A stretch of DNA of 64,000 nucleotides from CAYUVH01 sp964448135 (GCA_964448135.1 CAYUVH010000007.1:258177-322176), one strand, 5' to 3'; counted from the stretch's first letter, positions 17,663-27,375 are shown. A program made the numbers and translations. The notes: generated by a model not told the origin, from the letters alone.

Positions 17663-19549
17663 ATGCCGAAATCGGAATCAAAAGAAACTGGCGCGTCCAA
17701 ATCATCGCCAACCTCTTCCAAGGACCCTGCCGCCCCCGTCCTGTCCCCCAACGGCACCAGCCGCCTCATCCTCGGCCTCGTCAAACCTTACCGTGGCTGG
17801 CTCACCATCGTGTTCATCGCGATGATCGTCGAAACCGCCATGAGCCTCGCGGCGCCGTGGCCCCTCAAGGTGGTGATCGACAACGTGGTCGGAAACCACA
17901 AGCTGCCCGAATGGCTGTTGTGGATCCACGACCTGCCCTTTGCGAATTCCCGCACCGGCCTGGCGCTCTTTGCCGGCATCAGCATCGTGGTCATCGCCGC
18001 CATTGGCGCCGTCGCGAGTTATATCGATAATTACTACACGGAAAGCGTCGGCCAATGGGTGGCCAACGACCTTCGCCTCAAGGTTTATCACCATCTCGAA
18101 CGCCTCTCACTCGCGTACTACGACACGCATCAGACCGGTTCGCTGCTGAGCACCATCAGCGATGACGTGGGCACCATCCAGGACTTCGCCTCCTCCGCGA
18201 CGCTCACCATCCTGATCGATCTGCTGACGATCATCGGAATTCTCGGCGTGATGTTCTGGCTGAACTGGGATTTCGCCTTGATCGCGGTTTCGGTCACGCC
18301 ATTCCTGCTACTGTTCGTGGCCCGGTTCAAAAAGGCGGTGAAGAAGGCCACGCACGAAGTCCGCAAACGCCAGAGCGACATTGTCGCGGTCGTTCAACAG
18401 GGTCTCGAATCGGTCCGCGCCGTCAAAGCCTTCAATCGCGAGGAACTCGAGGAAGATCGGCTGAGCCAGGCGAGCCGCGCCACGGTTGAAGCCGCGCTCA
18501 AGGCGCGCCGGGTGAAATCCCTGCTCTCGCCGGTGGTGACGGTCACGGTATCCCTTTGCACCGCCTTCGTGTTGTGGCGCGGCGCGGACCTCATCATGGA
18601 CCACGCCATGACCGTGGGCGCCCTCACGGTTTTCCTCGCCTATCTCTCCAAATTCTTCAAGCCCGTCCAGGACTTGGCCAAGATGACCAACACCATCGCG
18701 CAAACCGCCGTCGGGCTCGAACGCGTGCGCGCCATCCTGGAGGCCGATACCATTATTCCCCAACGCCCCGACGCCCGCGCGCCCGGAGCTCTGCGCGGCG
18801 ATATCGTGTTCGAAAAGGTCGCGTTTGCCTACGACCCGGAAGCCCCCGTCTTGCGCGAGGTGAACTTGAAAATCGCCGCCGGCCAGCGCATCGGCATCGT
18901 CGGGCCCACCGGCGGCGGTAAATCCACCGTCGTCAGCCTTATCCCCCGTTTTTACGATCCGACGGGAGGCGTCGTGCGGGTGGACGGCGTGGACATCCGC
19001 GATTACACGCTGGAAGGCCTGCGCGAGCAGCTTGGTTTCGTATTGCAGGATACTGCGCTGTTCCGGGGCACCATCCGCGAAAACATCGCCTACGGCCGCG
19101 CCGGCGCCACCGAGGCTGAAATTCTTGAAGCCGCCAAACTGGCGAACGCGGACGAGTTTATCTCCCGCATGCCCCACGGTTACGACACGATGGTCGGCGA
19201 ACGCGGTTCGACCCTTTCCGGCGGCCAGCGGCAGCGCATCGGCATCGCCCGCGCCCTCGTCCGCAACGCGCCCATTCTCATCCTCGACGAACCCACCGCC
19301 GCGCTCGACACCGAATCCGAAAAACTGGTAATGGAAGCGTTGGAACGCCTGATGAAAGGCCGCACCGTGATTACCATTGCCCATCGGCTCAGTACCATCC
19401 GCGACGCCCACAAAATCGTCGTCCTCAAAAACGGCCTCGTCGCCGAGGAAGGCACGCATGACGAGCTCGTAAAACGTGGCGGCGTTTACGCCGAACTCCA
19501 CCGCATCCAAACCCAGCCCGACAATGCAAAACCCGCCGGCGCATCCTGA
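17663..19549 (+). CDS. MsbA-like ABC exporter (fused permease-ATPase)
   Basis: 628 residues. Type IV ABC exporter half-transporter: a 30-residue Ser/Lys-rich head, six transmembrane helices (about 45-345), then the ATPase with Walker A GPTGGGKSTVVSLIPRF, Q-loop FVLQDTALFRGTIRENIAYG, signature LSGGQRQRIGIARALV, Walker B ILILDEPTAALD and switch IAHRLSTI. It resembles MsbA and related lipid or drug exporters; the substrate is unknown. It follows the flippase-like gene by 100 bases on the same strand and has a terminator behind it. Confidence 0.88.
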   Translation: MPKSESKETGASKSSPTSSKDPAAPVLSPNGTSRLILGLVKPYRGWLTIVFIAMIVETAMSLAAPWPLKVVIDNVVGNHKLPEWLLWIHDLPFANSRTGLALFAGISIVVIAAIGAVASYIDNYYTESVGQWVANDLRLKVYHHLERLSLAYYDTHQTGSLLSTISDDVGTIQDFASSATLTILIDLLTIIGILGVMFWLNWDFALIAVSVTPFLLLFVARFKKAVKKATHEVRKRQSDIVAVVQQGLESVRAVKAFNREELEEDRLSQASRATVEAALKARRVKSLLSPVVTVTVSLCTAFVLWRGADLIMDHAMTVGALTVFLAYLSKFFKPVQDLAKMTNTIAQTAVGLERVRAILEADTIIPQRPDARAPGALRGDIVFEKVAFAYDPEAPVLREVNLKIAAGQRIGIVGPTGGGKSTVVSLIPRFYDPTGGVVRVDGVDIRDYTLEGLREQLGFVLQDTALFRGTIRENIAYGRAGATEAEILEAAKLANADEFISRMPHGYDTMVGERGSTLSGGQRQRIGIARALVRNAPILILDEPTAALDTESEKLVMEALERLMKGRTVITIAHRLSTIRDAHKIVVLKNGLVAEEGTHDELVKRGGVYAELHRIQTQPDNAKPAGAS

Positions 19550-19564
19550 TCTGCCTCCCCCGCC

Positions 19565-19598
19565 GGAGCGTGGCCGTCCCCGGCCACAGCAACGTCCG
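19565..19598 (+). repeat. GC hairpin repeat ending in the box AACGTCCG
   Basis: TGGCCG-TCCC-CGGCCA (19571-19586) forms a perfect six-base stem, followed by AGC and the octamer AACGTCCG at 19591. A close relative (GCGGCCG-TCC-CGGCCGC then AGCAACGTCCG) is at 51149-51176. In both places a Rho-independent terminator follows within about 40 bases. Confidence 0.7.
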
Positions 19599-19630
19599 TC
19601 TGCTCGTGCGCGCAGGATAAGGCCGCTTCT

Positions 19631-19656
19631 ACCGGCTGCGAATACGGCCGGTTTTT
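19631..19656 (+). terminator. Rho-independent terminator after the ABC exporter
   Basis: ACCGGC (19631-19636) pairs with GCCGGT (19647-19652) across a ten-base loop and is followed by five T. It lies 82 bases after the exporter stop. Confidence 0.6.
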
Positions 19657-19776
19657 GCGCGCGTCCCCGCTTCGGCACATTGCTGCGCCCGAAAACGGGC
19701 GCGCTCCGCCAAGGCAATTATCGTCACCTGCTCTTTCAAGATTTGATCCACCCGTGTATCCTCCTCCAAAATTGAT

Positions 19777-20808
19777 ATGCCCTCCCGCTCGATAATCATC
19801 CTCCCCGACGACTCCGCTGAGCCGATTCTTGAAGTCATCGCCGCCGCCAAAAGCAGCCTGCGCGTGAAAATGTTCGTCTTCTCCGACCCCGACTTGCTGA
19901 AAGCGGTCGTGGAGGCGCATAAACGCGGGGTCAAAGTTCGCGTCATGCTCAATCCCGCCCGCCGCAACGGCGAGGATGACAATCGCGCCACCCGCGCCAC
20001 CCTGAAAAAAGCCGGCATCGCGGTCAACGACAGTAATCCCGCCTTCGGCCTCACGCACGAAAAATCCATGGTCGTGGACGAGGCGACCGCCTTTGTAAAA
20101 TCGTTGAATTGGGCCACCGAAAACCTGACCTCGACGCGCGATTACGCCGTGGTGACCGACCATGCCCATGAAGTCGCGGAAGTGATCCGCTGCTTCGAAG
20201 CCGACTGGCATCGCAAGGCTTTCAAGCCCGAGGCGGATTCCAACCTGATCTGGTGCAGCGGCGGGGGCCGTGAACGTGTCGCCCATTTCATCGACGAGGC
20301 CAAGCACACGCTCTTCGTCCAAAACGAACGCTACCAGGACAGCGTGATCATCGAGCGCCTCGTCCGCGCCCGGGAACGCGGCGTCAAGATCCACGTCATG
20401 GCCCGCCCGCCCCACACCCTCAAGATGGACAAGCTCATCGAAGGCGTCGGCGGCCTGCGCATCATGGATGACGTGGGCATCAAGATTCACAAACTCAAGA
20501 AGCTCAAGCTGCACGGCAAAATGCTCCTGGCCGACAAATCCCGCGCCATCGTCGGCTCCATCAATCTCGCCCCCGGCAGTTTCGACGACCGCCGCGAACT
20601 GGCCATCGAGGTCCACGACGACGATCTCATCGAGCGCCTCTGCAAAATCGCGCATCACGACTGGAAGCATTCTCATCCGCTCGATCTTACCGACGACGGT
20701 CTGCTCGCCGACTTGGACAAGCGCAAGGAAGCGAAGGAGGGTGCCGAAAAATTGGTGCTCTCGACCAAAGGCGGCAAATCCAAATCCAAATCCAAAAAGT
20801 CCAAATGA
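19777..20808 (+). CDS. Phospholipase D-like protein with two HKD motifs
   Basis: 343 residues, no signal peptide. Two HxKxxxxD motifs are seen: HEKSMVVD (H94, K96, D101) and HGKMLLAD (H246, K248, D253). Together they form the active site of the PLD superfamily (phospholipases, cardiolipin synthases, some nucleases), working through a phospho-histidine. The lack of membrane helices argues against classical cardiolipin synthase. The C-terminus is a Lys/Ser-rich tail (GGKSKSKSKKSK) that could bind acidic lipid or nucleic acid. It follows the lipid-handling block, so a phospholipid role is plausible. Confidence 0.8.
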   Translation: MPSRSIIILPDDSAEPILEVIAAAKSSLRVKMFVFSDPDLLKAVVEAHKRGVKVRVMLNPARRNGEDDNRATRATLKKAGIAVNDSNPAFGLTHEKSMVVDEATAFVKSLNWATENLTSTRDYAVVTDHAHEVAEVIRCFEADWHRKAFKPEADSNLIWCSGGGRERVAHFIDEAKHTLFVQNERYQDSVIIERLVRARERGVKIHVMARPPHTLKMDKLIEGVGGLRIMDDVGIKIHKLKKLKLHGKMLLADKSRAIVGSINLAPGSFDDRRELAIEVHDDDLIERLCKIAHHDWKHSHPLDLTDDGLLADLDKRKEAKEGAEKLVLSTKGGKSKSKSKKSK

Positions 20809-20826
20809 CGAATACCACGCCTCCCC

Positions 20827-20873
20827 GTAGCGCAGGCGTCCTCGCCTGCGGGTTCACCGGGCGTCCCGCCCGA
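20827..20873. repeat. GTAG-led twin GC hairpins
   Basis: After GTAG come two perfect hairpins: CGCAGGCG-TCCT-CGCCTGCG (20831-20850) and CGGGCG-TCC-CGCCCG (20858-20872). The second is related to CCGGGCG-TTC-CGCCCGG at 41497-41513, which is also preceded by GTAG. Leading GTAG next to a palindrome is the usual shape of REP elements handled by REP-associated transposases. Confidence 0.65.
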
Positions 20874-20915
20874 TGTTCAGGGCGACGTCACGATTAGCAC
20901 CCTTCACGCCTTCCC

Positions 20916-22358
20916 GTGCCTCGAGAAATAACATCCTCCGCGCCGGTTGGTGGGCTTCGTGGCCTGGTCATTCTTCTCGCTCTCCTCGCCTTTGCCCTCG
21001 TCATCACCGGCTGTTCCGTCGTGCGTGGCACCTCGAACCAGACCCGCGCTTTGGTTCAAACCGTGGAAAAGACGATGGGCGCCAAACCGCAAACCAACAT
21101 GCTCACGGTGCTGCAAAGCGAGGTCATGCGGGAAGCGGACAGCTACGCGACCATGGTCGCCCAGGCCTGCGACGATATGGCCGCAACCAACCAGACGGTG
21201 GAGGCGGACATGTTCGCGCTTCGCTGGAAACTGGAACAGGCCACTGCGGCCTACATCAACGCCACCGAAGATAATCCCGCCGTTGGCATCGTGGACATGC
21301 TGGTCCTTTCCACCCTCTCGCATTCGGTGCTCGAAAGCCCCTGGGTTACGAATCGCTTTGGCGAAAGCGTCATACCGCTCCTCGAAGTCCATCGGAAATT
21401 GGAAAAAACCTGCTGGCTGGTTGCGGAGCAAGTGTTGACGCCGACGCAGCAGGAGGATCTGCGGATGCTCATTGATGAGTGGATCGCCAAAAACCCAAAC
21501 CAGCGATATGTGGCCGCCCTGCGCTTCCGGGATTTCATCGGCTTGCTGGGCAAGAAACAGTCCGAGGTACAGATCGCCCGTTCCAGCAGCCTTTTTTCGA
21601 TGCTCTCGCTGGATCCGCTCGCCGGTTTGGACCCTGCGGTTCGGGCCATCGAGCAGACCCGCTACCTCGCCGAGCGCATGGCCTACTACCTGCAGCGCAT
21701 GCCCACGCTTATTGCCTGGCAGACCGAATTGCTTACCTACCAGATCGCCGAGCAACCCGCCCCCCGCCAGCTCATCGCTGACGCCAACCGCCTCAGCAAG
21801 GCCGCCGATGCTTTTTCCAAGACCGCCGAGGAATTGCCCAAACTCATCAACGACCAGCGCGAGGCCGCCATCAACCAGATATTTGCCGAGCTCGCGAAGG
21901 AACGCACCAACATCCTCAACTCGCTTAGTTCCGAGGAAGGCAAGGTTCGCGACCTGCTCGCGCAAACCCGCAGCACTCTCGAGGCCGGCGCCCAGATGGC
22001 CACGTCCGTGGACGGCGCGATCAAATCCCTCGACGCCTTCGTCCGCTACGTCTCCCCGCCCGATACCAATCCTCCTCCCGTCACCGTGGACACCAACAGC
22101 CATCCGTTCAATGTCCTCGACTACGGCACCGCCGCCGACCACGTCGCCGGCATGGCCAAAGACCTGAACACTCTTCTCACATCCGCCGACCAGAATGCCG
22201 CGCGTGTCGCGCAAATCGGCAAACAAGCCACCGACAACGCCGAACGCCTCCTCCATCGCGCCTTCTGGCTCGGCCTCATCCTCATCGTCATCGCCCTCGG
22301 CGGAGCCTTCCTCCTCGCCATCGTCTACCGCCGCCTCACCACCCGGCCACCGCGTTAA
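20916..22358 (+). CDS. Putative lipoprotein with coiled-coil body and C-terminal membrane helix
   Basis: 480 residues from GTG at 20916. The head LVILLALLAFALVITGC carries a lipobox-like ITGC (C33), although the stretch before it is long. The body is largely helical, with heptad-like segments (about 50-120 and 270-360, e.g. AFSKTAEELPKLINDQREAAINQ). A Pro-rich stretch (about 375-395) and a C-terminal helix LILIVIALGGAFLLAIVYRR follow. The arrangement is reminiscent of chemoreceptor-like or tether proteins that span the envelope. No known family was recognised. It precedes the porin gene by 86 bases on the same strand, so they may be one transcript. Confidence 0.65.
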   Translation: MPREITSSAPVGGLRGLVILLALLAFALVITGCSVVRGTSNQTRALVQTVEKTMGAKPQTNMLTVLQSEVMREADSYATMVAQACDDMAATNQTVEADMFALRWKLEQATAAYINATEDNPAVGIVDMLVLSTLSHSVLESPWVTNRFGESVIPLLEVHRKLEKTCWLVAEQVLTPTQQEDLRMLIDEWIAKNPNQRYVAALRFRDFIGLLGKKQSEVQIARSSSLFSMLSLDPLAGLDPAVRAIEQTRYLAERMAYYLQRMPTLIAWQTELLTYQIAEQPAPRQLIADANRLSKAADAFSKTAEELPKLINDQREAAINQIFAELAKERTNILNSLSSEEGKVRDLLAQTRSTLEAGAQMATSVDGAIKSLDAFVRYVSPPDTNPPPVTVDTNSHPFNVLDYGTAADHVAGMAKDLNTLLTSADQNAARVAQIGKQATDNAERLLHRAFWLGLILIVIALGGAFLLAIVYRRLTTRPPR

Positions 22359-22444
22359 CTTCACCGAATTAGATTGCGGATTTCCGGCAGGATTGGAAAT
22401 CTCCCAACTCAACCCTGCGCAGGGCGAGCCTCGTTTCATGTCAT

Positions 22445-23932
22445 TTGAAATCTGAAATTTCAAATTTCAAATCCTTAGGGCCGCGACTCATCCTCGGCCT
22501 CGCGCTAATCCTTTCCACTGCTTTTTCCTGCTGGTCCGCCCGCGCCGCCGAAGTCGTCACGGCCACCAATGCTCCGGGCGCCCAACCACCTCCTAATCCC
22601 GGGCGCCTTAAGCAGGAAGTCCGCGTCGTCGTCCAAACCAACGTCCCGCTCTCCACCCTCACCAACGCGGCCGCCGGCGAAAAATCCACACAACTCAAAG
22701 TAACCTGGGCCGGCTGGGACGGCCTCCACACCGAGATATCGCAAAAGACTCCCATCGGCGACCCGCTCGCCGATTTGCGCCACCGGCTCCACGGCACCAA
22801 CGTGGATCGCGTTTTTCACCTCGAGGAACTCAAGCTCAGTGGCAAAATCGGCATGAAAGTCGCCGTCGACGCCGCCGGGTTTCTGACCAGCAGTCAACTC
22901 ACCGGATTTAACGACGGCATCGAACTCCGCCGTCTTCGCCTCTACGCCAAAGGGGATTGCCTGCTGTTGATCCCCTTCGCCTACGAACTGGAAATTGGCT
23001 ACGTGCCTAATTCCTTCTACATCGAGAACAGCTATCTGCTGTTTCCCAATCTCGGGATTTTCGGCGACTTGAAAATGGGTCAGTTCCAGACGCCCATGAG
23101 TCTTGAAGGCGTGACCAGCAGCCGCGATCTCACTTTCATGGAGCCCGCCGCGCCCATCCAGGCCCTGGCGCCCGGTGTGGACGCCGGCATGCAACTCAAC
23201 CGCGTCATTTTCAACCAGCGCATGACCTGGGCCTTCGGTCTGTTCGCCCCCGGCGTCGGCCAGGACTACGGCGATGCCTCGCAGGACTTCGCGCGCGCCA
23301 TCATGCGCTTCACCGGCCTGCCCATGTATCACGTCAACCCCGACGATCCCTACGATCAGCACGTTTTCCATCTCGGCCTGAGCGGAAACATCCTCTACTC
23401 CGGAAACAGCACGGTGCACTACCAATCGCGCCCCGAAAGCCATATCGCGCCGTACGTGGTGAACACCGAGGATATCGCCGCCGACAGTGCCGTCGTCGCC
23501 GACGCGGAAATCGCCTGGGTGGACGGCCCCTTCTCGGTGCAGGGCGAGTTCCTGCACTCCTGGGTGCGCGAATCCAATCTTGGCCAGCTGGACTTCAACG
23601 GCTTCTACGCCTCCGCCAGCTACTTTCTCACCGGCGAAACCCGCCCTTACCGCCGCGAAACCGGCGACTTCGGCCGGGTCATTCCCAAAAAGAATTTCGA
23701 CTGGGGCCACGGCGGCTGGGGCGCTTGGGAAGTCGCCGCCCGCCTCTCCTACGTGGACCTCAACAGCGAAAACATCAACGGCGGCCGCCTCGGCATGCTC
23801 ATGACCGGCATAAACTGGTACATGCACCCTCACGTCAAATGGCGCCTCAACATCGGCTGTGGCCGCGTCAGCAGCCACAACCCCGACGGCAACATCTTCC
23901 TCGCCGAAACCCGCTTCGAATTCGATTTCTAA
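22445..23932 (+). CDS. Phosphate-selective-type porin (OprO/OprP family)
   Basis: 495 residues. Outer-membrane beta-barrel of the porin O/P family (PF07396), which takes up phosphate or polyphosphate in Pseudomonas; the substrate here is unknown. Support: hydrophobic signal region LILGLALILSTAFSCWSARAA, amphipathic strands throughout, barrel-like motifs such as NLGIFGDLKMGQFQTPMSLEGV, and a C-terminal Phe (ETRFEFDF) as needed for barrel assembly. The only in-frame start is TTG at 22445, lying within an AT-rich dispersed repeat, so the first ten residues (KSEISNFKSL) are repeat-encoded and the true initiation site is uncertain. Confidence 0.8.
   Translation: MKSEISNFKSLGPRLILGLALILSTAFSCWSARAAEVVTATNAPGAQPPPNPGRLKQEVRVVVQTNVPLSTLTNAAAGEKSTQLKVTWAGWDGLHTEISQKTPIGDPLADLRHRLHGTNVDRVFHLEELKLSGKIGMKVAVDAAGFLTSSQLTGFNDGIELRRLRLYAKGDCLLLIPFAYELEIGYVPNSFYIENSYLLFPNLGIFGDLKMGQFQTPMSLEGVTSSRDLTFMEPAAPIQALAPGVDAGMQLNRVIFNQRMTWAFGLFAPGVGQDYGDASQDFARAIMRFTGLPMYHVNPDDPYDQHVFHLGLSGNILYSGNSTVHYQSRPESHIAPYVVNTEDIAADSAVVADAEIAWVDGPFSVQGEFLHSWVRESNLGQLDFNGFYASASYFLTGETRPYRRETGDFGRVIPKKNFDWGHGGWGAWEVAARLSYVDLNSENINGGRLGMLMTGINWYMHPHVKWRLNIGCGRVSSHNPDGNIFLAETRFEFDF
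22447..22472. repeat. AT-rich repeat GAAATTTCAAATTTCAAA
   Basis: A short AT-rich stretch in GC-rich surroundings that overlaps the apparent start of the porin gene. A related 18-base perfect palindrome, AATTTCAAATTTGAAATT, lies inside the MBOAT gene at 47190-47207. Confidence 0.6.
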
Positions 23933-24017
23933 ACCACCACACCCGCCATTTTTCCCAGAGTCAATTCGGTCAACCTGGTCAATCCTCTCAGCCCGCTCAA
24001 GCGCGCGCCCCGCGATC

Positions 24018-24048
24018 TTTTAACCTTTTAACCTTTTAACGCTTTAAC
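24018..24048. repeat. Tandem TTTTAACC repeat
   Basis: Three and a half units of TTTTAACC follow the porin gene in the 257-base gap before the RND pump. A matching stretch lies at 49739-49766 between the NCS1 permease and aminotransferase genes. No other element was recognised in the rest of this gap. Confidence 0.65.
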
Positions 24049-24190
24049 ATTTCACATTTTCCTTTCCGGGATCGTCTGACCCGTTTGAATTCCACCCTCC
24101 CCGGCTTCGTCTATTCCTCGCGGGCGGTTTACAAACCGATGTTGTTCATGGTATTTAACAAGTTACGATGGTGAACTTGTCTTCGCGCCC

Positions 24191-27100
24191 GTGAACGTCT
24201 CCGAGCCATTCATCCGCCGGCCGGCCGGCACTTCGTTGCTGGCGGCGGGATTGTTTCTTGCCGGGCTCGTCGCCTACCACTCGCTCCCGGTCGCCCCGGT
24301 GCCGCGCGTGGACTTCCCGATGATTTCGGTCAATGCGTCGCTCCCGGGCGCCGATCCGGCCACGGTCGCCTCCACGGTCGCCGCACCGCTCGAAAAACGT
24401 CTCGGCCAGATCTCTGGGATTTCGGAGATGACCTCCGTCAGCACGCTCGGCGGCGCCTCCATCTCCGTCCAATTCAATCTCGACCGCAGCACCGACAGCG
24501 CCGCCCGCGATGTCCAGGCCGCCATCAACGCTTCCGCCGGCGATCTTCCCCTCAACCTCCCGGCGCCTCCGACCTACCGCAAAGTCAATCCCGCGGATAC
24601 GCCGATCATGATCCTCGCGTTGACGTCGGACATCTTCACCGGGTCACAGGTGTATGACTACGCCGACACCATCATCGCCCAACGGCTCAGCCAGATTGAA
24701 GGCGTGAGCCAGGCCTTCGTCGCCGGTTCGCCCAAGGAAGCCATCCGCGTCCAGATGGACCCCGCCGCCCTCGCGTCCGCCGGGATGAGCCTCGAGGATA
24801 TCCGCACCAATCTCGGTCGCGTGAACATCGACCAGCCCAAAGGCAGCATCGAAGGCGAGCAACTCGCCTACTCGCTGGACAGCAACGACCAGTTGCTCCA
24901 CGCGGAGGATTACGAGGATCTCGTGCTCGCCGTGAAAAACGGCCGCCCGCTCAAGCTCAGCCATTTCGGCAAGGTGATCGAGGCCGTCGAAAACACCCGC
25001 CAGGCCGGCTGGTCCGGCACCAACCCCGCCGTCCTCTGCATCGTCTTCAAGCAATCCGATGCCAACGTCATCGAGACCGTGGACCGCATCAAAAGCGAGC
25101 TCCCCCGCCTGCAGGAATGGCTGCCGCCCTCCGTTAAATTGGTGGCCATCAGCGACCGCACCCGCACCATCCGCGCGTCCGTGGAGGAAGTGCAGTTCTC
25201 CCTCCTGCTCAGCATCGCCCTTGTGGTGATGGTTATCTTCCTTTTCCTGCGCCGCTTCTGGCCCACCTTCATCGCCAGCGTCACCGTGCCCCTCGCGCTC
25301 GCCGGCACCTTCGCGGCCATGTACTTCTGCCGCTACAGCATCGATAATCTTTCCCTCATGGCCCTGACCATCTCGGTCGGTTTTGTCGTGGACGACGCCA
25401 TCGTGGTGATCGAAAACATTTACCGGCACATCGAACACGGGGAATCCGCCATGACCGCCGCGCTCCTCGGTGCGCGGCAGATCGGGTTCACGATCGTCTC
25501 CATGACCATTTCGCTGGTGGCCGTGTTCATCCCGCTGCTGTTCATGGGCGGTCTGATCGGCCGCCTCTTCCACGAGTTCGCCGTCACCCTCAGCCTGGCC
25601 GTGCTCGTTTCGGGTGTCCTTTCCCTCACCTTGACGCCCATGATGTGCGCGCGCTTTCTGAAACCCGAATCCGCCTATGGCAAGCCGGGACGCTTCTACC
25701 GCACGAGCGAAGCGGTGTTCAACTGGGTGCTGGGCGGCTATTCCGCGGTGCTGCGCTGGGTGCTGCGCCATCAAATCATCATGCTCGGCGTGTTCTGCGC
25801 CACGATCGTCGTGACCGTCTGGATGTTCTACGTTGTGCCCAAAGGCTTCTTCCCCCAGCAGGACACCGGCGTCATCATGGGCACCACCGAATCCGCCCAG
25901 GACATTTCCTTCGGCGCGATGAAAAAGCTCCACGAGCAAATCCTCGCGCAGGTAATGGCCGACCCGGCGGTGGATACCATCGGCTCGTTCCTCAGCGGCT
26001 TCGGCAGCTCGGCCGTCAACAGCGGCCGCCTGTTCATCACCCTGAAGCCATACAAGGAACGAGGTCGATCCGCCCAACAGGTCATTGAGGATCTTCGCAA
26101 AAAGCTCTCCGGCTTTCCCGGCATCAGCCTGTTCCTGCAGGCGCAGCAGGACATCCGCACCGGCGGTCGTGGAACCAAAACCCAATTCCAATACGCGCTG
26201 CAATCAACCGACCTCAAGGACCTCAACCACTGGTCGGCTGTCCTCGTCAATCATCTCAAAACCAACTCACTGCTGAGCGATGTCACCACTGACCTGCAAG
26301 CCGGCGGCCTGCAGGCAAACGTGATCGTGGACCGCGATGCCGCCGCGCGCCTCGGTGTTTCTCCCGCGGCGATTGACAACACCCTGTACGACGCCTTCGG
26401 CCAGCGCCAGGTCTCCACGCTCTACAAACGCTACAATCAGCATTACGTCATCCTGGAAGCCGATCCGAGCTATCTGGCCGACCCGGATTCCTTGAAGAAG
26501 ATTTATGTGCGCTCCAATACCGGCCAGCTCGTCCCGCTCTCTGCGGTCTCCAAAACCCAGCCCGGCAACACCTATCTTTCCGTGAATCACCAGGGTCAGT
26601 TCCCTTGCGTCACAATTTCCTTCAACCTCGGGCACAACGCTTCACTTGGCCAGGCGACCGAAGCCGTCGAACGCACCGTGGCCGAGCTGCGGATCCCCTC
26701 CAGCGTCCAGGGCAGTTTTCAGGGCACGGCGCAAATCTTCAAAGACTCCCTTGCCAGCATGCCCCTCCTCATCCTCGCGGCGCTGATCGCCGTTTACGTC
26801 GTGCTGGGGATGCTCTACGAAAGCCTCATTCATCCGTTCACGATTCTCTCCACGCTTCCCTCCGCCGGTCTCGGCGCCTTGCTCGCCTTGTACGCCACGC
26901 GCCTCGATCTCTCGCTGGTGTCCTTCATTGGGATCATCCTCCTCATGGGCATCGTAAAGAAAAACGCCATCCTGATGATTGATTTCGCCCTGGACGCGGA
27001 ACGCCAGCACAACGCCAAACCCGAGGACGCCATTTACCAGGCGTGCGTGGTGCGCTTCCGCCCGATTATGATGACCACCTTCGCCGCGATGTTCGGCGCC

Positions 27101-27310
27101 GTGCCGCTGGCCATGGGTCTCGGGGCCGGCTCCGAATTGCGTCAACCTCTCGGTATCGCCATCGTCGGTGGCCTCCTGGTCTCCCAGGCCCTGACTCTCT
27201 TCACCACGCCCGTCGTCTATCTCTTCTTCGAACACCTGCGCCAGCGCTTCTGGGCCAAGCACCCCCACAAAGTCATCCCCGGCCTCGCCCCCGCCCCCGC
27301 CTCAAATTAA
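24191..27310 (+). CDS. RND efflux permease (MdtC-like)
   Basis: 1039 residues. Inner-membrane RND pump of the hydrophobe/amphiphile efflux family, using the proton gradient to drive export through a tripartite complex. It begins NVSEPFIRRPAGTSLLAAGL with the usual first helix. Family motifs GFVVDDAIVVIENIYRH and LLMGIVKKNAILMIDFAL are intact. The VDDAIVVIE segment in helix 4 carries the paired Asp needed for proton relay, and the conserved helix-10 Lys is in VKKNAIL. Start is GTG at 24191. No adaptor or outer-membrane channel gene is adjacent; an adaptor sits with a second pump at 38.3-42.9 kb. Confidence 0.9.
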   Translation: MNVSEPFIRRPAGTSLLAAGLFLAGLVAYHSLPVAPVPRVDFPMISVNASLPGADPATVASTVAAPLEKRLGQISGISEMTSVSTLGGASISVQFNLDRSTDSAARDVQAAINASAGDLPLNLPAPPTYRKVNPADTPIMILALTSDIFTGSQVYDYADTIIAQRLSQIEGVSQAFVAGSPKEAIRVQMDPAALASAGMSLEDIRTNLGRVNIDQPKGSIEGEQLAYSLDSNDQLLHAEDYEDLVLAVKNGRPLKLSHFGKVIEAVENTRQAGWSGTNPAVLCIVFKQSDANVIETVDRIKSELPRLQEWLPPSVKLVAISDRTRTIRASVEEVQFSLLLSIALVVMVIFLFLRRFWPTFIASVTVPLALAGTFAAMYFCRYSIDNLSLMALTISVGFVVDDAIVVIENIYRHIEHGESAMTAALLGARQIGFTIVSMTISLVAVFIPLLFMGGLIGRLFHEFAVTLSLAVLVSGVLSLTLTPMMCARFLKPESAYGKPGRFYRTSEAVFNWVLGGYSAVLRWVLRHQIIMLGVFCATIVVTVWMFYVVPKGFFPQQDTGVIMGTTESAQDISFGAMKKLHEQILAQVMADPAVDTIGSFLSGFGSSAVNSGRLFITLKPYKERGRSAQQVIEDLRKKLSGFPGISLFLQAQQDIRTGGRGTKTQFQYALQSTDLKDLNHWSAVLVNHLKTNSLLSDVTTDLQAGGLQANVIVDRDAAARLGVSPAAIDNTLYDAFGQRQVSTLYKRYNQHYVILEADPSYLADPDSLKKIYVRSNTGQLVPLSAVSKTQPGNTYLSVNHQGQFPCVTISFNLGHNASLGQATEAVERTVAELRIPSSVQGSFQGTAQIFKDSLASMPLLILAALIAVYVVLGMLYESLIHPFTILSTLPSAGLGALLALYATRLDLSLVSFIGIILLMGIVKKNAILMIDFALDAERQHNAKPEDAIYQACVVRFRPIMMTTFAAMFGAVPLAMGLGAGSELRQPLGIAIVGGLLVSQALTLFTTPVVYLFFEHLRQRFWAKHPHKVIPGLAPAPASN

Positions 27311-27370
27311 TCCTAATTGGCCCTTGGGATTTGGAGCTTATCTGGTTCTTGGTCCTTGGAGCTTGGTGCT
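27308..27370. repeat. TAATCCTAAT plus 'TGGTCCTTGG' repeat (copy 2 of 5)
   Basis: The RND stop codon TAA begins TTAATCCTAATTGG and runs straight into variants of CTTGGTCCTTGGAGCTTGG. The same TAATCCTAATC unit starts at the stop of the DUF2007 gene (43377) and ends the window (63965-64000). Confidence 0.65.
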
Positions 27371-27375
27371 TCCGC

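Noticed and set aside
24018..24048. A CRISPR-like array
   Set aside because: The units are eight bases in direct tandem without spacers; no cas genes are present anywhere in the window.
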